The notes under the pieces were generated by a model. The model was not told the origin of the DNA, searched no databases, and was given only the letters and a program-made list of their open reading frames with translations. Below, one piece after another: positions 1-7,450 of a DNA stretch of 58,340 nucleotides. The DNA comes from Caballeronia sp. SEWSISQ10-4 2. Lineage in GTDB: Bacteria; Pseudomonadota; Gammaproteobacteria; Burkholderiales; Burkholderiaceae. The position numbers and the translations under genes are program-made. The DNA is taken from assembly GCF_030464885.1 (NCBI RefSeq), contig NZ_JALPRJ010000054.1:1-58340 (forward strand), given 5' to 3'. Each line of letters starts with the position of its first letter. The stretch's first letter is position 1.

Positions 1-12
1 AAACGAGCTTTC

Positions 13-35
13 TCGCTGTCGTCGCGCGACAGCGA
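13..35. repeat. Inverted repeat (stem-loop)
   Basis: TCGCTGTCG and CGACAGCGA form a perfect 9-bp stem with a 5-base loop TCGCG. No T-run follows on either side, so it is not a standard terminator. Function unknown. Confidence 0.5.
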
Positions 36-57
36 CGTTGTGTATAACGACATGCGT

Positions 58-285
58 TTAATGACCCTTTCCGATTAGCGCTCGTGCACGCGAAGGTTTC
101 GTCGAGAGAAGAACCCAGTTGGGACGTATCCGCGCATCAACAGGCCGCGCCTCATTGCTGGGCACCGAACTCATATTCGATGGCGCTGCACTTAGGGAGT
201 CCGCAATCAACTTACGGTTGACAGCCTTCTCACCCAGAAGCGCGCGCAATTTCGCGCTACGCAATCCGTAACCCGGTTCAGTCAC
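58..285 (-). CDS. Hypothetical 75-aa protein
   Basis: Not recognised. The frame opens with GTG at 285 and reads 75 residues, rich in Ser, Ala, Arg and Pro, with no membrane segment or clear motif. Its GTG overlaps the TGA of the response-regulator remnant read in the same direction, in a GTGA arrangement typical of coupled genes. This suggests it was once the second gene of an operon. Because the upstream partner is dead and no family is recognisable, it may be a relic or a chance frame. Confidence 0.3.
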   Translation of the reverse strand: MTEPGYGLRSAKLRALLGEKAVNRKLIADSLSAAPSNMSSVPSNEARPVDARIRPNWVLLSTKPSRARALIGKGH

Positions 286-397
286 ACCGGTGATGTCTCC
301 CCAGCCGCTAGAAGGTCCTGCACCGCCTGCATCGTAATCGGCTTAACGATGTATCCATCGAAGTCCGACATGCAAGGACGCGTCGCACGATATCAAC
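282..397 (-). pseudogene. Remnant of a response-regulator receiver domain
   Basis: From 371 down to 282 the minus strand encodes 29 residues including DFDGYIVKPIT and a following amphipathic helix. This is the characteristic end of a CheY-like receiver domain (beta-5 Lys-Pro and alpha-5). The preceding stretch, 397 to 368, encodes VDIVRRVLAC, which would fit helix alpha-4, but in a different frame. Further upstream the same frame has stops near 461 and 438. The phospho-acceptor Asp region is not identifiable. I read this as a frameshifted, truncated regulator left in the island. The family assignment rests on a short motif. Confidence 0.5.
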
Positions 398-816
398 CGG
401 AACGGTGGCAACATCTAATCGGATTGCGCTCGTCCTCTACGTTGTGACGGCGGTCGCCCTTTACGTGTTACAAGACCGGTTATTGCTCCCGCCGGTTGCT
501 GCCCGGGGTACGCGCCCCCTCATGAAATATTCGGTTTCAGAACTCACAAACCCGAGGTCAACATCGTGGTCGTCTGCGACGTTGAGGAGATGAACCCGAG
601 AAATCGAGCAATAACGTCTTTCACAAACGCCAGCGGCAACCTTGAAAGGGCCGGCGCTGGCGTTTGCCAACACGAACATGCCGTGCTGATGCGGTGCCTC
701 GAAACGAACTCGCGTCAATGCTTCTGGTTGGGAATGTACCGTCTGGTGGCGAAAACCATCTGTCGAGACGTGCGCTCTATCAATGTCGGTCGCCCTCAGA
801 TTTGCTGGAGGGGAAC
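398..816. other. Gene-poor stretch
   Basis: Several short frames exist on both strands, but none has a convincing ribosome site or recognisable family. A minus-strand frame at 461-718 contains VADDHDVDLG, faintly like a receiver N-terminus, and may belong to the same decayed regulator as the remnant at 282-397. I can support no gene here. Confidence 0.5.
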
Positions 817-1086
817 ATGAAAAACTCGAATGAGCAGTCCCTGCGGTGCCAGGTCGAAAAATGGCTCGCTCCGGCTCCCGCGATACCGGTTCATGTGACT
901 GAATTCAGTCGCACGCGTTGGGGCGGTAGACGCTATGTGTGCGTCGAGACCTCGTCGGAGAACGGAGCCCGCGCGTTGTTCTTCTTTCGGCACGATGACC
1001 GCAGTTGGTTCGTGTTTCCGCCTACTGCCGACAGGTGGAAGATGACTACAGCGCGCCCTGCTTCGCGGGTTGTAGCTGCCGCGTAG
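817..1086 (+). CDS. Hypothetical 89-aa protein
   Basis: I chose the ATG at 817 because GGAGGGG lies 7 bases upstream, a strong ribosome site; the longer open frame from 664 lacks one. The product is a small basic soluble protein. Its middle (YVCVETSSENGARALFFFRH, then SWFVFPP) has alternating hydrophobic residues suggesting beta strands. No signal peptide, membrane segment or cysteine motif is evident. I do not recognise a named family. Its function is unknown, and the neighbours are island material without an obvious partner. Confidence 0.55.
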   Translation: MKNSNEQSLRCQVEKWLAPAPAIPVHVTEFSRTRWGGRRYVCVETSSENGARALFFFRHDDRSWFVFPPTADRWKMTTARPASRVVAAA

Positions 1087-1399
1087 TATGTTCTTTCCGC
1101 TACTCGGCCTCTTCCCACGAGCCCGCCGTCCTCTGGCGTGCCCATGGATACGAACGTCTGAAGCCGAGTCCAAAAGGAAGATTGCTGCGATAACTGTCTT
1201 GCCGCACGCCTCCAAATCGAGGTCGAGCCATCGCCGCCCGTTGGTCATCCAGGCAAAGTTTTGTTTACCTCACCGTTTAAGCCCGTCTTAATTTTTGATT
1301 GCCATCATGGTTGCGCAGACTAGCGTCCAAGGGGTGCTTGTTTCGCCACCCGCACATCGACGGCGATATCGGTAGTTACAGAAGGAGGTTGAATTAAAG
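1087..1399. other. Intergenic stretch in island end
   Basis: No supported gene. A minus-strand frame covering 796-1248 overlaps the 817-1086 gene in antisense and lacks recognisable features. The last 20 bases carry GAAGGAGG, the ribosome site of the gene at 1400. Confidence 0.5.
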
Positions 1400-1873
1400 A
1401 TGCCTAACAAATCACGAACGCGCAAACATACCCATCCGGCGATGTCACCGCTGCTACGGGCACTTACATTTAGTCGTGCCGCGCGCGAACCCATAACCCA
1501 GGCCATGCTTCTTCAATGCTATGTGGGTCTGGATGCGTTCCGACGAGGTCACGGCTCGCGCGAACTGTTTGCGACTCTGGGCCGACAACTGCTTGTTGCT
1601 GAGGAGCTTTGCCTCATCGGATACCACCCAGATGAGATTACGGACATACAAGAAGCCCTCGCGGCGATGATGCATATCGACGCTACCCGAAAGGAAGACG
1701 GCGTTTGGCTGATGGGCGATGTCGAGCACGCATGGCTGTGCGTGGCGTTCGAGGTTTTCAGCCGCCAGTTGTCTGTTGCGTCCCTTGATAGTATCGCCAA
1801 GGCCGAAACGCGAATGGTGGAAGGCTTGCTCAAAGCCGAACGAACTCCTGCCATCGTTGAAGCGTCAGCGTAA
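1400..1873 (+). CDS. Hypothetical 157-aa protein
   Basis: ATG at 1400 is preceded by GAAGGAGG about 10 bases upstream. The protein begins with a basic tail (PNKSRTRKHTH). It continues as a mostly alpha-helical soluble protein with two hydrophobic-helical stretches, near residues 30-75 and 105-150. There is no signal peptide, membrane helix or catalytic motif, and no clear helix-turn-helix that I can point to. It is the best-supported gene of the island end, judged by start site and amino-acid composition. I cannot assign a function; a small regulatory or accessory role is possible but unsupported. Confidence 0.7.
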   Translation: MPNKSRTRKHTHPAMSPLLRALTFSRAAREPITQAMLLQCYVGLDAFRRGHGSRELFATLGRQLLVAEELCLIGYHPDEITDIQEALAAMMHIDATRKEDGVWLMGDVEHAWLCVAFEVFSRQLSVASLDSIAKAETRMVEGLLKAERTPAIVEASA

Positions 1874-2296
1874 CGTACGTTCGCCCGTGCACACCAACTA
1901 TAGCTCTACGTCACGCCCGAGTTATTCTCCGGCGTATATCGGACGATGGTACGAGACTACTCCTCAACCTAGCGGTAATCTCCTTTGAAGCGGCACGCGC
2001 TTCGACGCGGTATCGGTATTAGCCACCGAGCGGCTCATCGTCTTCATGTTCGTAGCACGCAGTGGACCTGTCCAGTGTAGCCACCGGGACCGCCAACACG
2101 CACGAACCTAAAATCTTCGACTCGCCTTGGCGCGAGCGAGACATCGCCCGATGTGCCACACAGAAAAAATCTGCGCCAAATCTGCGCCACCCAGCCTTGC
2201 GTTTAGCTGTGCGAAGCTGCACGCAGAAACACGTAACTTGTTGATTTTATTGACATGGACTATATTAAATTCAGCTACGAAAGTGATGGTTCCGGA
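1874..2296. other. Gene-poor junction segment of island
   Basis: No supported gene in about 420 bases. It contains the 11-bp tandem repeat at 2167-2188, an AT-rich patch around 2235-2275, and then the abrupt start of tRNA-Pro identity at 2297. Confidence 0.55.
2167..2188. repeat. Tandem 11-bp direct repeat
   Basis: AAATCTGCGCC occurs twice back to back without mismatch, about 110 bases inside the presumed island from the tRNA scar. Integrase arm-binding sites are often short direct repeats at such a distance, but two copies alone do not show this. Confidence 0.6.
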
Positions 2297-2341
2297 TTCG
2301 GGACGTAGAGGCCGGAGGTTCGAATCCTCTCACCCCGACCA
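2297..2341 (+). other. 3' fragment of tRNA-Pro(CGG), island attachment site
   Basis: The sequence starts at the anticodon loop TTCGGGA (anticodon CGG). It continues with a 3' anticodon half-stem CGTAG, a variable region, a full T-arm (GGAGG, loop TTCGAAT, CCTCT), the acceptor 3' strand CACCCCG, discriminator A and CCA. There is no D-arm, no acceptor 5' strand and no matching 5' anticodon stem: the five bases before the loop are CCGGA, not CTACG. It therefore cannot fold into a tRNA. A sharp boundary in the anticodon loop is the typical footprint of tyrosine-recombinase integration. A usual proline-tRNA terminator context follows directly. Confidence 0.85.
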
Positions 2342-2350
2342 AGAATTAAT

Positions 2351-2382
2351 AAAAACCGCCCAGCTCGCTGAGCGGTTTTTTG
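2351..2382 (+). terminator. Intrinsic terminator of the ancestral tRNA-Pro
   Basis: AAAACCGC and GCGGTTTT form a stem around a CAGCTCGCTGA-type loop, followed by TTTTTTG. It sits 10 bases after the tRNA CCA, so it belongs to the ancestral tRNA and marks the start of chromosomal sequence. Confidence 0.8.
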
Positions 2383-2606
2383 TTTTGCGGCTATGTTTTT
2401 CATGCGGCAGTAACCCGCAATTGCTGTCGCTATCTGCTCCTGAACATTTCCCGGCGGCTTCTGTCTGTACGTCTATCCTTTTCTTCAGCTCACGCTGATC
2501 ACGTGTATCTTGTGGAACTCCCGAAAGCGCTGACGACTCGGCGTGGAGAGCCTGCGCGGCCGCTAAAATGCCAGCCAGCCCACGACACCCCGCATCACAC
2601 CCCACC

Positions 2607-3110
2607 ATGTTCCCTCTGAAATATCTGAGCACGTATCCGCAAGCGCTTCAGGACAAGGTCCGCAAACTCATCGCCGATGACCAGCTCGGCGTGTATCTCG
2701 CCGACCGGTATCCGCGCCGCCATGCCGTGCAATCGGACCGCGCGCTGTATCAATACACCGCGGATCTGAAGCAGGAGTTTCTGCGCGTGGCGCCCGCCAT
2801 CGATAAGGTGAAGTACGACGCCAAGCTCGACGTGCTGCGTCATGCACTCGGCCTGCACACAGCGATCTCGCGGGTCCAGGGCGGCAAGCTCAAGGCGAAG
2901 AAAGAGATTCGCGTGGCATCCTTGTTCAAGGAAGCGCCGCCGGAATTCTTGCGCATGATCGTCGTGCACGAGCTCGCGCATTTGAAGGAAAGCGAGCACA
3001 ACAAAGCGTTTTACCGGCTATGTGAATTCATGCAGTCGGGGTATCACCAGATCGAATTCGATCTGCGCGTGTATCTGACGCAGCGCGAGCTGACGCGAAA
3101 TATTTTGTAG
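2607..3110 (+). CDS. YgjP-like M48-type metallopeptidase
   Basis: A 167-aa soluble protein of the YgjP/DUF45 group, related to zincin metallopeptidases. The zinc site is seen as HELAH at residues 121-125, with a third histidine at 131 (HExxH-x5-H), within a helix rich in Glu and His. Many relatives have an upstream methionine annotated; here MFPLKYLSTY at 2607 is preferred because the 13 residues before it are low-complexity Pro/His. The N-terminal half probably contributes the sheet of the fold. Physiological substrates of the family are not well known. It stands alone between the tRNA scar and a convergent efflux gene that ends 1 base after it. Confidence 0.8.
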   Translation: MFPLKYLSTYPQALQDKVRKLIADDQLGVYLADRYPRRHAVQSDRALYQYTADLKQEFLRVAPAIDKVKYDAKLDVLRHALGLHTAISRVQGGKLKAKKEIRVASLFKEAPPEFLRMIVVHELAHLKESEHNKAFYRLCEFMQSGYHQIEFDLRVYLTQRELTRNIL

Positions 3111-3111
3111 G

Positions 3112-4656
3112 TCAGTCCGCTGCGGCTTGCGCCAGCGTTTCGCTCGAAACACTTCGCATCGGCCGGATCAGCAACAACAGCGGCACGACCAGCAAGGTCG
3201 CCACGAACATCAGCTTGAAGTCGTTCAGGTACGCGATCATCTGTGCCTGCTGATTGATCGATTGATCCATCAGCGCGAGGCTCATCTGCGATCCGCTCTC
3301 GAGCATGGGTTGCATCAACGGATTGAACACATTCACATTCGCCGCGAGATCGGCGTGCGCGACCTGCGTGCCGCGCGTCATCATCGTCTGCACGATCGAG
3401 ATGCCGATACTGCTGCCGATATTTCGCATCAGACTGTAGGTCGCGGTGCCGTCGGCGCGAAGTTCGGGCGTCAGTGTGGAAAACGTAAGCGCGCTCAACG
3501 GCACGAACACGAAACCCAGACCGAAGCCCTGGATCACGCCGGGCCACACGATGTCGGAGACCGACAGCACCAGCGTGTACTGCATCATCTGCCAGAGCGC
3601 GAATGCCGAAATCAGAAAACCGGCGAGCAATAAAAGACGCGCGTCGGTGCGCCGCAACAGCCGGCCGGCAGCCAGCATGGCGACCATCGTGCCCGCGCCG
3701 CTCGGCGCCGTGACAAGGCCGGTCGTGGCGACGGGATAGTTCATCAGGTTCTGCAGCATTGGCGGCAGCAAGGCGCGGGTCGCGTACATCACCGCGCCGA
3801 TCACGAAGATAAAAAACACGCCAGTCGCGAAATTGCGGTCCTTCAACAGTTCGTACTTGAAAAACGAGCGCTTTCCGGCAGTCGCTGTGTGCGCCAGAAA
3901 AAAGATGAAGCTCAGCACCGCCAGAATCGCTTCGGTGCGGATTTCGAGCGAGCCGAACCAGTCGAGCTGCTCGCCGCGATCGAGCATTGCCTGGAGTGCG
4001 CCGATCGCGAGGCCCAGCGTGGCAAAGCCGAACAAATCGAATTTCACGCCGAGCTTCGCGGCTCGCGCCGGCAGGAACGTCAGCACCCCGAAGAGCGCAA
4101 ACGCGCCGATCGGCACGTTGATGAAAAACACCCAGCGCCAGTTGTAACTGTCAGTGAGCCAGCCGCCGAGCGTCGGCCCGAGAATCGGCCCGACCATCAC
4201 GCCCATGCCCCATACGGCCATCGCCTGGCCCTGCTTTTCGCGCGGATTGATGTCGAGCAGGATGGATTGCGAGAGCGGCACGAGCGAGGCCCCGAAAATC
4301 CCCTGCAGCAATCGCGACGCGACAATCTGCGCAAGACTCTCCGATAACCCGCACAGCGCCGACGCAATCGTGAAGCCGCCAATAGAAATGACCAGTAGAC
4401 GCTTCGTGCTCAGCCGGTCCGACAACCAGCCCGTGAGCGGCGTGGCAATCGCCGCGGCAACAATGTACGACGTCAGCACCCACGTGATCTCGTCCTGAGA
4501 CGCCGACAGCGTGCCCTGCATATGCGGCAGCGCGACATTGGCGATGGTGCTGTCGAGCGTCTGGATCAGCGTGGCAAGCATGATCGAGAGCGTCAGCATG
4601 GGCCGGTTCAGCGGTGTGGCCGCAGCCGCGCTTGCCGGCATCGATTCAGAGGACAT
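3112..4656 (-). CDS. DHA2-family (EmrB/QacA) drug:H+ antiporter
   Basis: A 514-aa major facilitator protein with about 14 hydrophobic segments, as in the DHA2 group. Motif LDSTIANVALP near residue 33 is the family's TM1 signature. GWLSDRLSTKRL follows as the loop 2-3 motif A, and GPILGPTLGGWL as the antiporter motif C in TM5. It should export hydrophobic toxic compounds across the inner membrane using the proton gradient. Many EmrB proteins work with an EmrA adaptor and an outer-membrane channel, and neither is next to it. It is divergent from a MarR regulator, with a palindromic operator between them. Confidence 0.88.
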   Translation of the reverse strand: MSSESMPASAAAATPLNRPMLTLSIMLATLIQTLDSTIANVALPHMQGTLSASQDEITWVLTSYIVAAAIATPLTGWLSDRLSTKRLLVISIGGFTIASALCGLSESLAQIVASRLLQGIFGASLVPLSQSILLDINPREKQGQAMAVWGMGVMVGPILGPTLGGWLTDSYNWRWVFFINVPIGAFALFGVLTFLPARAAKLGVKFDLFGFATLGLAIGALQAMLDRGEQLDWFGSLEIRTEAILAVLSFIFFLAHTATAGKRSFFKYELLKDRNFATGVFFIFVIGAVMYATRALLPPMLQNLMNYPVATTGLVTAPSGAGTMVAMLAAGRLLRRTDARLLLLAGFLISAFALWQMMQYTLVLSVSDIVWPGVIQGFGLGFVFVPLSALTFSTLTPELRADGTATYSLMRNIGSSIGISIVQTMMTRGTQVAHADLAANVNVFNPLMQPMLESGSQMSLALMDQSINQQAQMIAYLNDFKLMFVATLLVVPLLLLIRPMRSVSSETLAQAAAD

Positions 4657-4691
4657 TCAGGCGCCGATTCGTTTGTCAGTTCGCTTATCAA

Positions 4692-4711
4692 ATAATAAGC
4701 ATGCTTATTAT
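4692..4711. promoter_or_regulatory. Perfect 20-bp palindrome, probable MarR operator
   Basis: ATAATAAGCA is followed at once by its reverse complement TGCTTATTAT. It lies 36 bases before the start of the efflux gene and 97 before the MarR start. Length, AT-rich flanks and position match operators of MarR dimers, so one site could repress both promoters. Confidence 0.75.
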
Positions 4712-4808
4712 AAACAGGCTGATGATCGGCACAAGAATTCAAAACCCCGGGGAAACCCGCGTTTGCCGAGGTGCATGCTGGCTCGTGCTTCTTTCGTATA
4801 ATCCCGAC

Positions 4809-5252
4809 ATGGAAACGCACCTCGACAAGCGCTTTGGTTTTCTGATCTCGGACGTGGGGCGCTTGTGCAGCAAGCGCTTCGACGAACTCGCGAAATCGTC
4901 TCTTGATCTCACGCGAGCGCAGTGCCGCGCGCTCGCCTACCTGTCCCATTTCGGCGATGTGAATCAGGCCCGGCTAGCCGATCTTCTGGACGTGGCGCCT
5001 ATATCGGCGGGTCGCTTGCTCGACCGGATGGAGGAAGGCGGATGGATCGAGCGCTTTTCAAATCCCGGCGACCGTCGCGAGCGGACTGTACGGATGACGG
5101 CAAAAGCGGAAGGCGCACTCGGCAAGGCGCGCCGAGTGGGTGATTCGGTGGCCGCTGAAGCCCTGGCAGGGCTTGATGCGGACGAACGCGCGCAGTTGAT
5201 CTCGCTGCTCCGGCGCGTGCGCGTGAATCTGAGCACGATCGTGGATGAGTGA
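4809..5252 (+). CDS. MarR-family transcriptional regulator
   Basis: A 147-aa winged-helix regulator. The ATG at 4809 (METHLDKRF) is chosen because the longer open frame runs back through the operator. The recognition region is at about residues 53-90 (ARLADLLDVAPISAGRLLDR), followed by a wing with the conserved DxRxR-type sequence NPGDRRERTVRMT. Terminal helices would form the dimer interface. Such proteins repress divergent efflux genes and release DNA on binding a phenolic or other ligand. The adjoining EmrB-type pump and the shared palindrome suggest it controls that pump and itself. The ligand is unknown. Confidence 0.87.
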   Translation: METHLDKRFGFLISDVGRLCSKRFDELAKSSLDLTRAQCRALAYLSHFGDVNQARLADLLDVAPISAGRLLDRMEEGGWIERFSNPGDRRERTVRMTAKAEGALGKARRVGDSVAAEALAGLDADERAQLISLLRRVRVNLSTIVDE

Positions 5253-5524
5253 GGGCTTGGCGGCTTTGTAGGCCAGGTACACGCGCTTTTGCGACTATGC
5301 GCGGGCTCGCGGGCGCAGCGATCTGAAAACTTGCCGCTGGACTGCGACGCTGGATAGTTGAAAAACCGCAGGCAAGCGGTCCGCCCTGCGATCTGATCGG
5401 TACGAGGAGGCCCGACCTTTGCTACAAGGCGTGTCGGGATGCCGGCAGCGTGTACCCGAGCTTCCGGCTCTCGCAAAGCATATGCCTTTGTCCCGATCGA
5501 TGTCCGTCTGCTCCGGAACCCGAC

Positions 5525-6808
5525 ATGCTCTTGCTCGCCATACCGCTTACGGTAGTCGCCACGCTCATCGTCGTGTTGATCCTCGCAAACTTCGTGAGCG
5601 GCGAAAAGAAGGTCGAGCACAACATCGACCGGCTGTACGCGAGCGACGACCCTCAGTTCATCCGTTCAATGAGCCTCCTGCTGGGGCCACCGGTGACCTC
5701 GGGTAATCGGTATACGGTGCTGCTGAACGGCGACGAAATCTTCCCTTCGATGCTCGATGGCATTCAATCCGCCACGCAGACCATCACCTTCGAGACGTTC
5801 ATCTACTGGTCCGGTGAAATAGGCGCGCACTTTGCGGCAGCGTTGTCCGAGAAAGCGCGTTCGGGCGTTGCGGTGCACATATTGCTCGACTGGATGGGCT
5901 GCAAGAAAATGGACCATCGCTACCTCAACGAGTTGCGACAAGCCGGCGCCGAAGTCGTGCAATATCACAAGCCGCACTGGACCGGGCTCGGGAGGATGAA
6001 CAACCGGACGCACAGAAAGCTGCTAATTATCGACGGCCGCCTGGGCTTTACCGGCGGCGTCGGAATTGCGGAGGAATGGACCGGGCACGCGCAAGACGAA
6101 AAACACTGGCGCGATACGCATTTCCGGGTGGAGGGTCCGGTGGTCGGACACATGCAGGCCGTGTTCATGGACAACTGGATCAAGGCGACCGGCAACGTAC
6201 TGCATGGTCCCAAGTATTTTCCTGAGATACCAGCGTTGCCGGAAGGTAATGCCGGTAGCGGTATCGCTCACATGTTCAGCAGTTCGCCGACCCACGGCGC
6301 CGACGACGTGGAACTGATGTACCTCATGGCGATCACGGCGGCCACGCACAGCATTCACCTCGCGAGCGCGTATTTCGTCCCCGACGGCCTGGCGATCAGC
6401 GCGCTGGTGGAAGCGGCGCGACGCGGCGTGCGAGTGCGCATTGTGACGCCGGGAAAACGTATTGATACGCACACCGTACGTGAAGCATCCCGAGCCTGCT
6501 GGGGTGATCTGCTCGCCGTGGGTATCGAAATCCATGAATATCAGCCGACTATGTTTCACTGCAAATTACTCGTGGTGGACAATTATCTGGTGTCGGTGGG
6601 ATCGACGAATTTCGACAGCCGCTCGTTCAAGCTCAACGACGAAGCGAACCTCAATATCTATGATCGCGAATTCGCACGTCAGCAAAGCGCGATCTTCGAC
6701 GCCGATATTGAAAAGTCGCACCTCGTCACATACGAAGAGTGGTTGCGTCGGCCAATGCTGGAGAAACTGATCGAGAAAGTGGTGCCCTTGCTCGACTGGC
6801 AGCTTTGA
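5525..6808 (+). CDS. Phospholipase D family, cardiolipin synthase-like
   Basis: A 427-aa enzyme with one N-terminal membrane helix (residues about 3-24) and two HKD motifs: H163-K165-D170 (THRKLLIIDG) and H345-K347-D352 (FHCKLLVVD). Each is followed by the usual Gly/Ser-Thr-Asn segment. Bacterial members join phosphatidylglycerol (or PE) units into cardiolipin at the inner membrane through a phospho-histidine intermediate. The start at 5525 (MLLLAIPLTVV) puts the membrane helix at the very N-terminus; the frame from 5450 adds 25 residues with no signal. It is a single gene with no obvious operon partner. The exact phosphatidyl substrates cannot be read from sequence. Confidence 0.85.
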   Translation: MLLLAIPLTVVATLIVVLILANFVSGEKKVEHNIDRLYASDDPQFIRSMSLLLGPPVTSGNRYTVLLNGDEIFPSMLDGIQSATQTITFETFIYWSGEIGAHFAAALSEKARSGVAVHILLDWMGCKKMDHRYLNELRQAGAEVVQYHKPHWTGLGRMNNRTHRKLLIIDGRLGFTGGVGIAEEWTGHAQDEKHWRDTHFRVEGPVVGHMQAVFMDNWIKATGNVLHGPKYFPEIPALPEGNAGSGIAHMFSSSPTHGADDVELMYLMAITAATHSIHLASAYFVPDGLAISALVEAARRGVRVRIVTPGKRIDTHTVREASRACWGDLLAVGIEIHEYQPTMFHCKLLVVDNYLVSVGSTNFDSRSFKLNDEANLNIYDREFARQQSAIFDADIEKSHLVTYEEWLRRPMLEKLIEKVVPLLDWQL

Positions 6809-6887
6809 GTCACCTGCACGGTTGACCCACCGTGGCGGAACTCGGGAGTGACCGCTCTACTCTGGCCGGCGACTACCGGCTACGACT

Positions 6888-7313
6888 TCAATGCCGCGTC
6901 AAACCACCACCCGCCACTGCCTCAATCAGCTTTCTCATAGGCCACGCTTCGGCGTACTGGCCGATCACAGCTACCTCGTGATCCGCCTGCTCCTGTAGCA
7001 AGCGGTCGTCCACGACCACGATGATCGGCGTGTTGGCAGTCAGCGCATTGCCACGCAGGTCGACAAGCTTGTAAAGCTCCGACGACGAGGCGTTGCGATG
7101 GCATGAGATCACGTCGATCTGCGTGTCGCCAATCAGGCTGGGCTCGCGGACGGCGAAGTCAGTGCCCGCGTTATCGAATTCCCATCTGGCCAGACTCAGC
7201 AATGCGTCGACATAGCTCGCGAATCCAGACGCCATGTTGGAAACGTCAAACGTGCCTTCAATTTCGCCCTCGCGCGTCACGTTGATGCCTGGCTGCTTGA
7301 TCGCCGCTTTCAC
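6888..7313 (-). CDS. Hypothetical 141-aa protein
   Basis: Not recognised. The protein is soluble and acidic, with alternating strand-like and helical segments. It has a hydrophobic strand IIVVVDD near residues 97-103 and ends in a Gly-rich tail. No signal peptide or membrane helix is seen. Amino-acid composition and third-position G+C fit the neighbouring core genes. It is isolated, with a divergent gap of 137 bases before the CoA-transferase end. The start is uncertain; MKAAIKQPG at 7313 gives the longest frame. Confidence 0.6.
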   Translation of the reverse strand: MKAAIKQPGINVTREGEIEGTFDVSNMASGFASYVDALLSLARWEFDNAGTDFAVREPSLIGDTQIDVISCHRNASSSELYKLVDLRGNALTANTPIIVVVDDRLLQEQADHEVAVIGQYAEAWPMRKLIEAVAGGGLTRH

Positions 7314-7450
7314 GGGATGTTCATTTCGACTCCGAAACTTGCATGGATTTCACATGACCACCATACCTTGGTGCGCTTTCGGCGAGTCAAGCTGAACATT
7401 GTCATAAAGTATCGACTCGTCGGACCAACGCACCTCACATCGCAGTCAAG

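Larger units (their letters stand above)
1..2296. mobile_element. Right end of a tRNA-Pro-targeted genomic island (partial)
   Basis: This block is sparse in convincing genes, carries short unrecognised ORFs and a decayed regulator, and ends exactly where a truncated tRNA-Pro 3' segment begins. Islands that insert into the 3' end of a tRNA gene leave a full tRNA at one end and a 3' fragment at the other; here the fragment is followed by the original terminator, so the full tRNA-Pro and any integrase should lie left of the window. No integrase, transposase or relaxase is visible in this part. The island reading is inferred from the tRNA fragment and gene content. Confidence 0.55.

Noticed and set aside
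405..593. Small plus-strand ORF with a hydrophobic N-terminus
   Set aside because: It has a GTG start without a ribosome site and lies over the decayed response-regulator stretch read on the other strand; likely chance.
796..1248. Minus-strand 150-codon ORF with a GKT-like triplet
   Set aside because: It overlaps the better supported gene at 817-1086. The GKT lacks a proper Walker A context, and no ribosome site is evident.
2297..2341. A functional tRNA-Pro gene
   Set aside because: The D-arm, acceptor 5' strand and 5' anticodon stem are missing; only the 3' portion remains.
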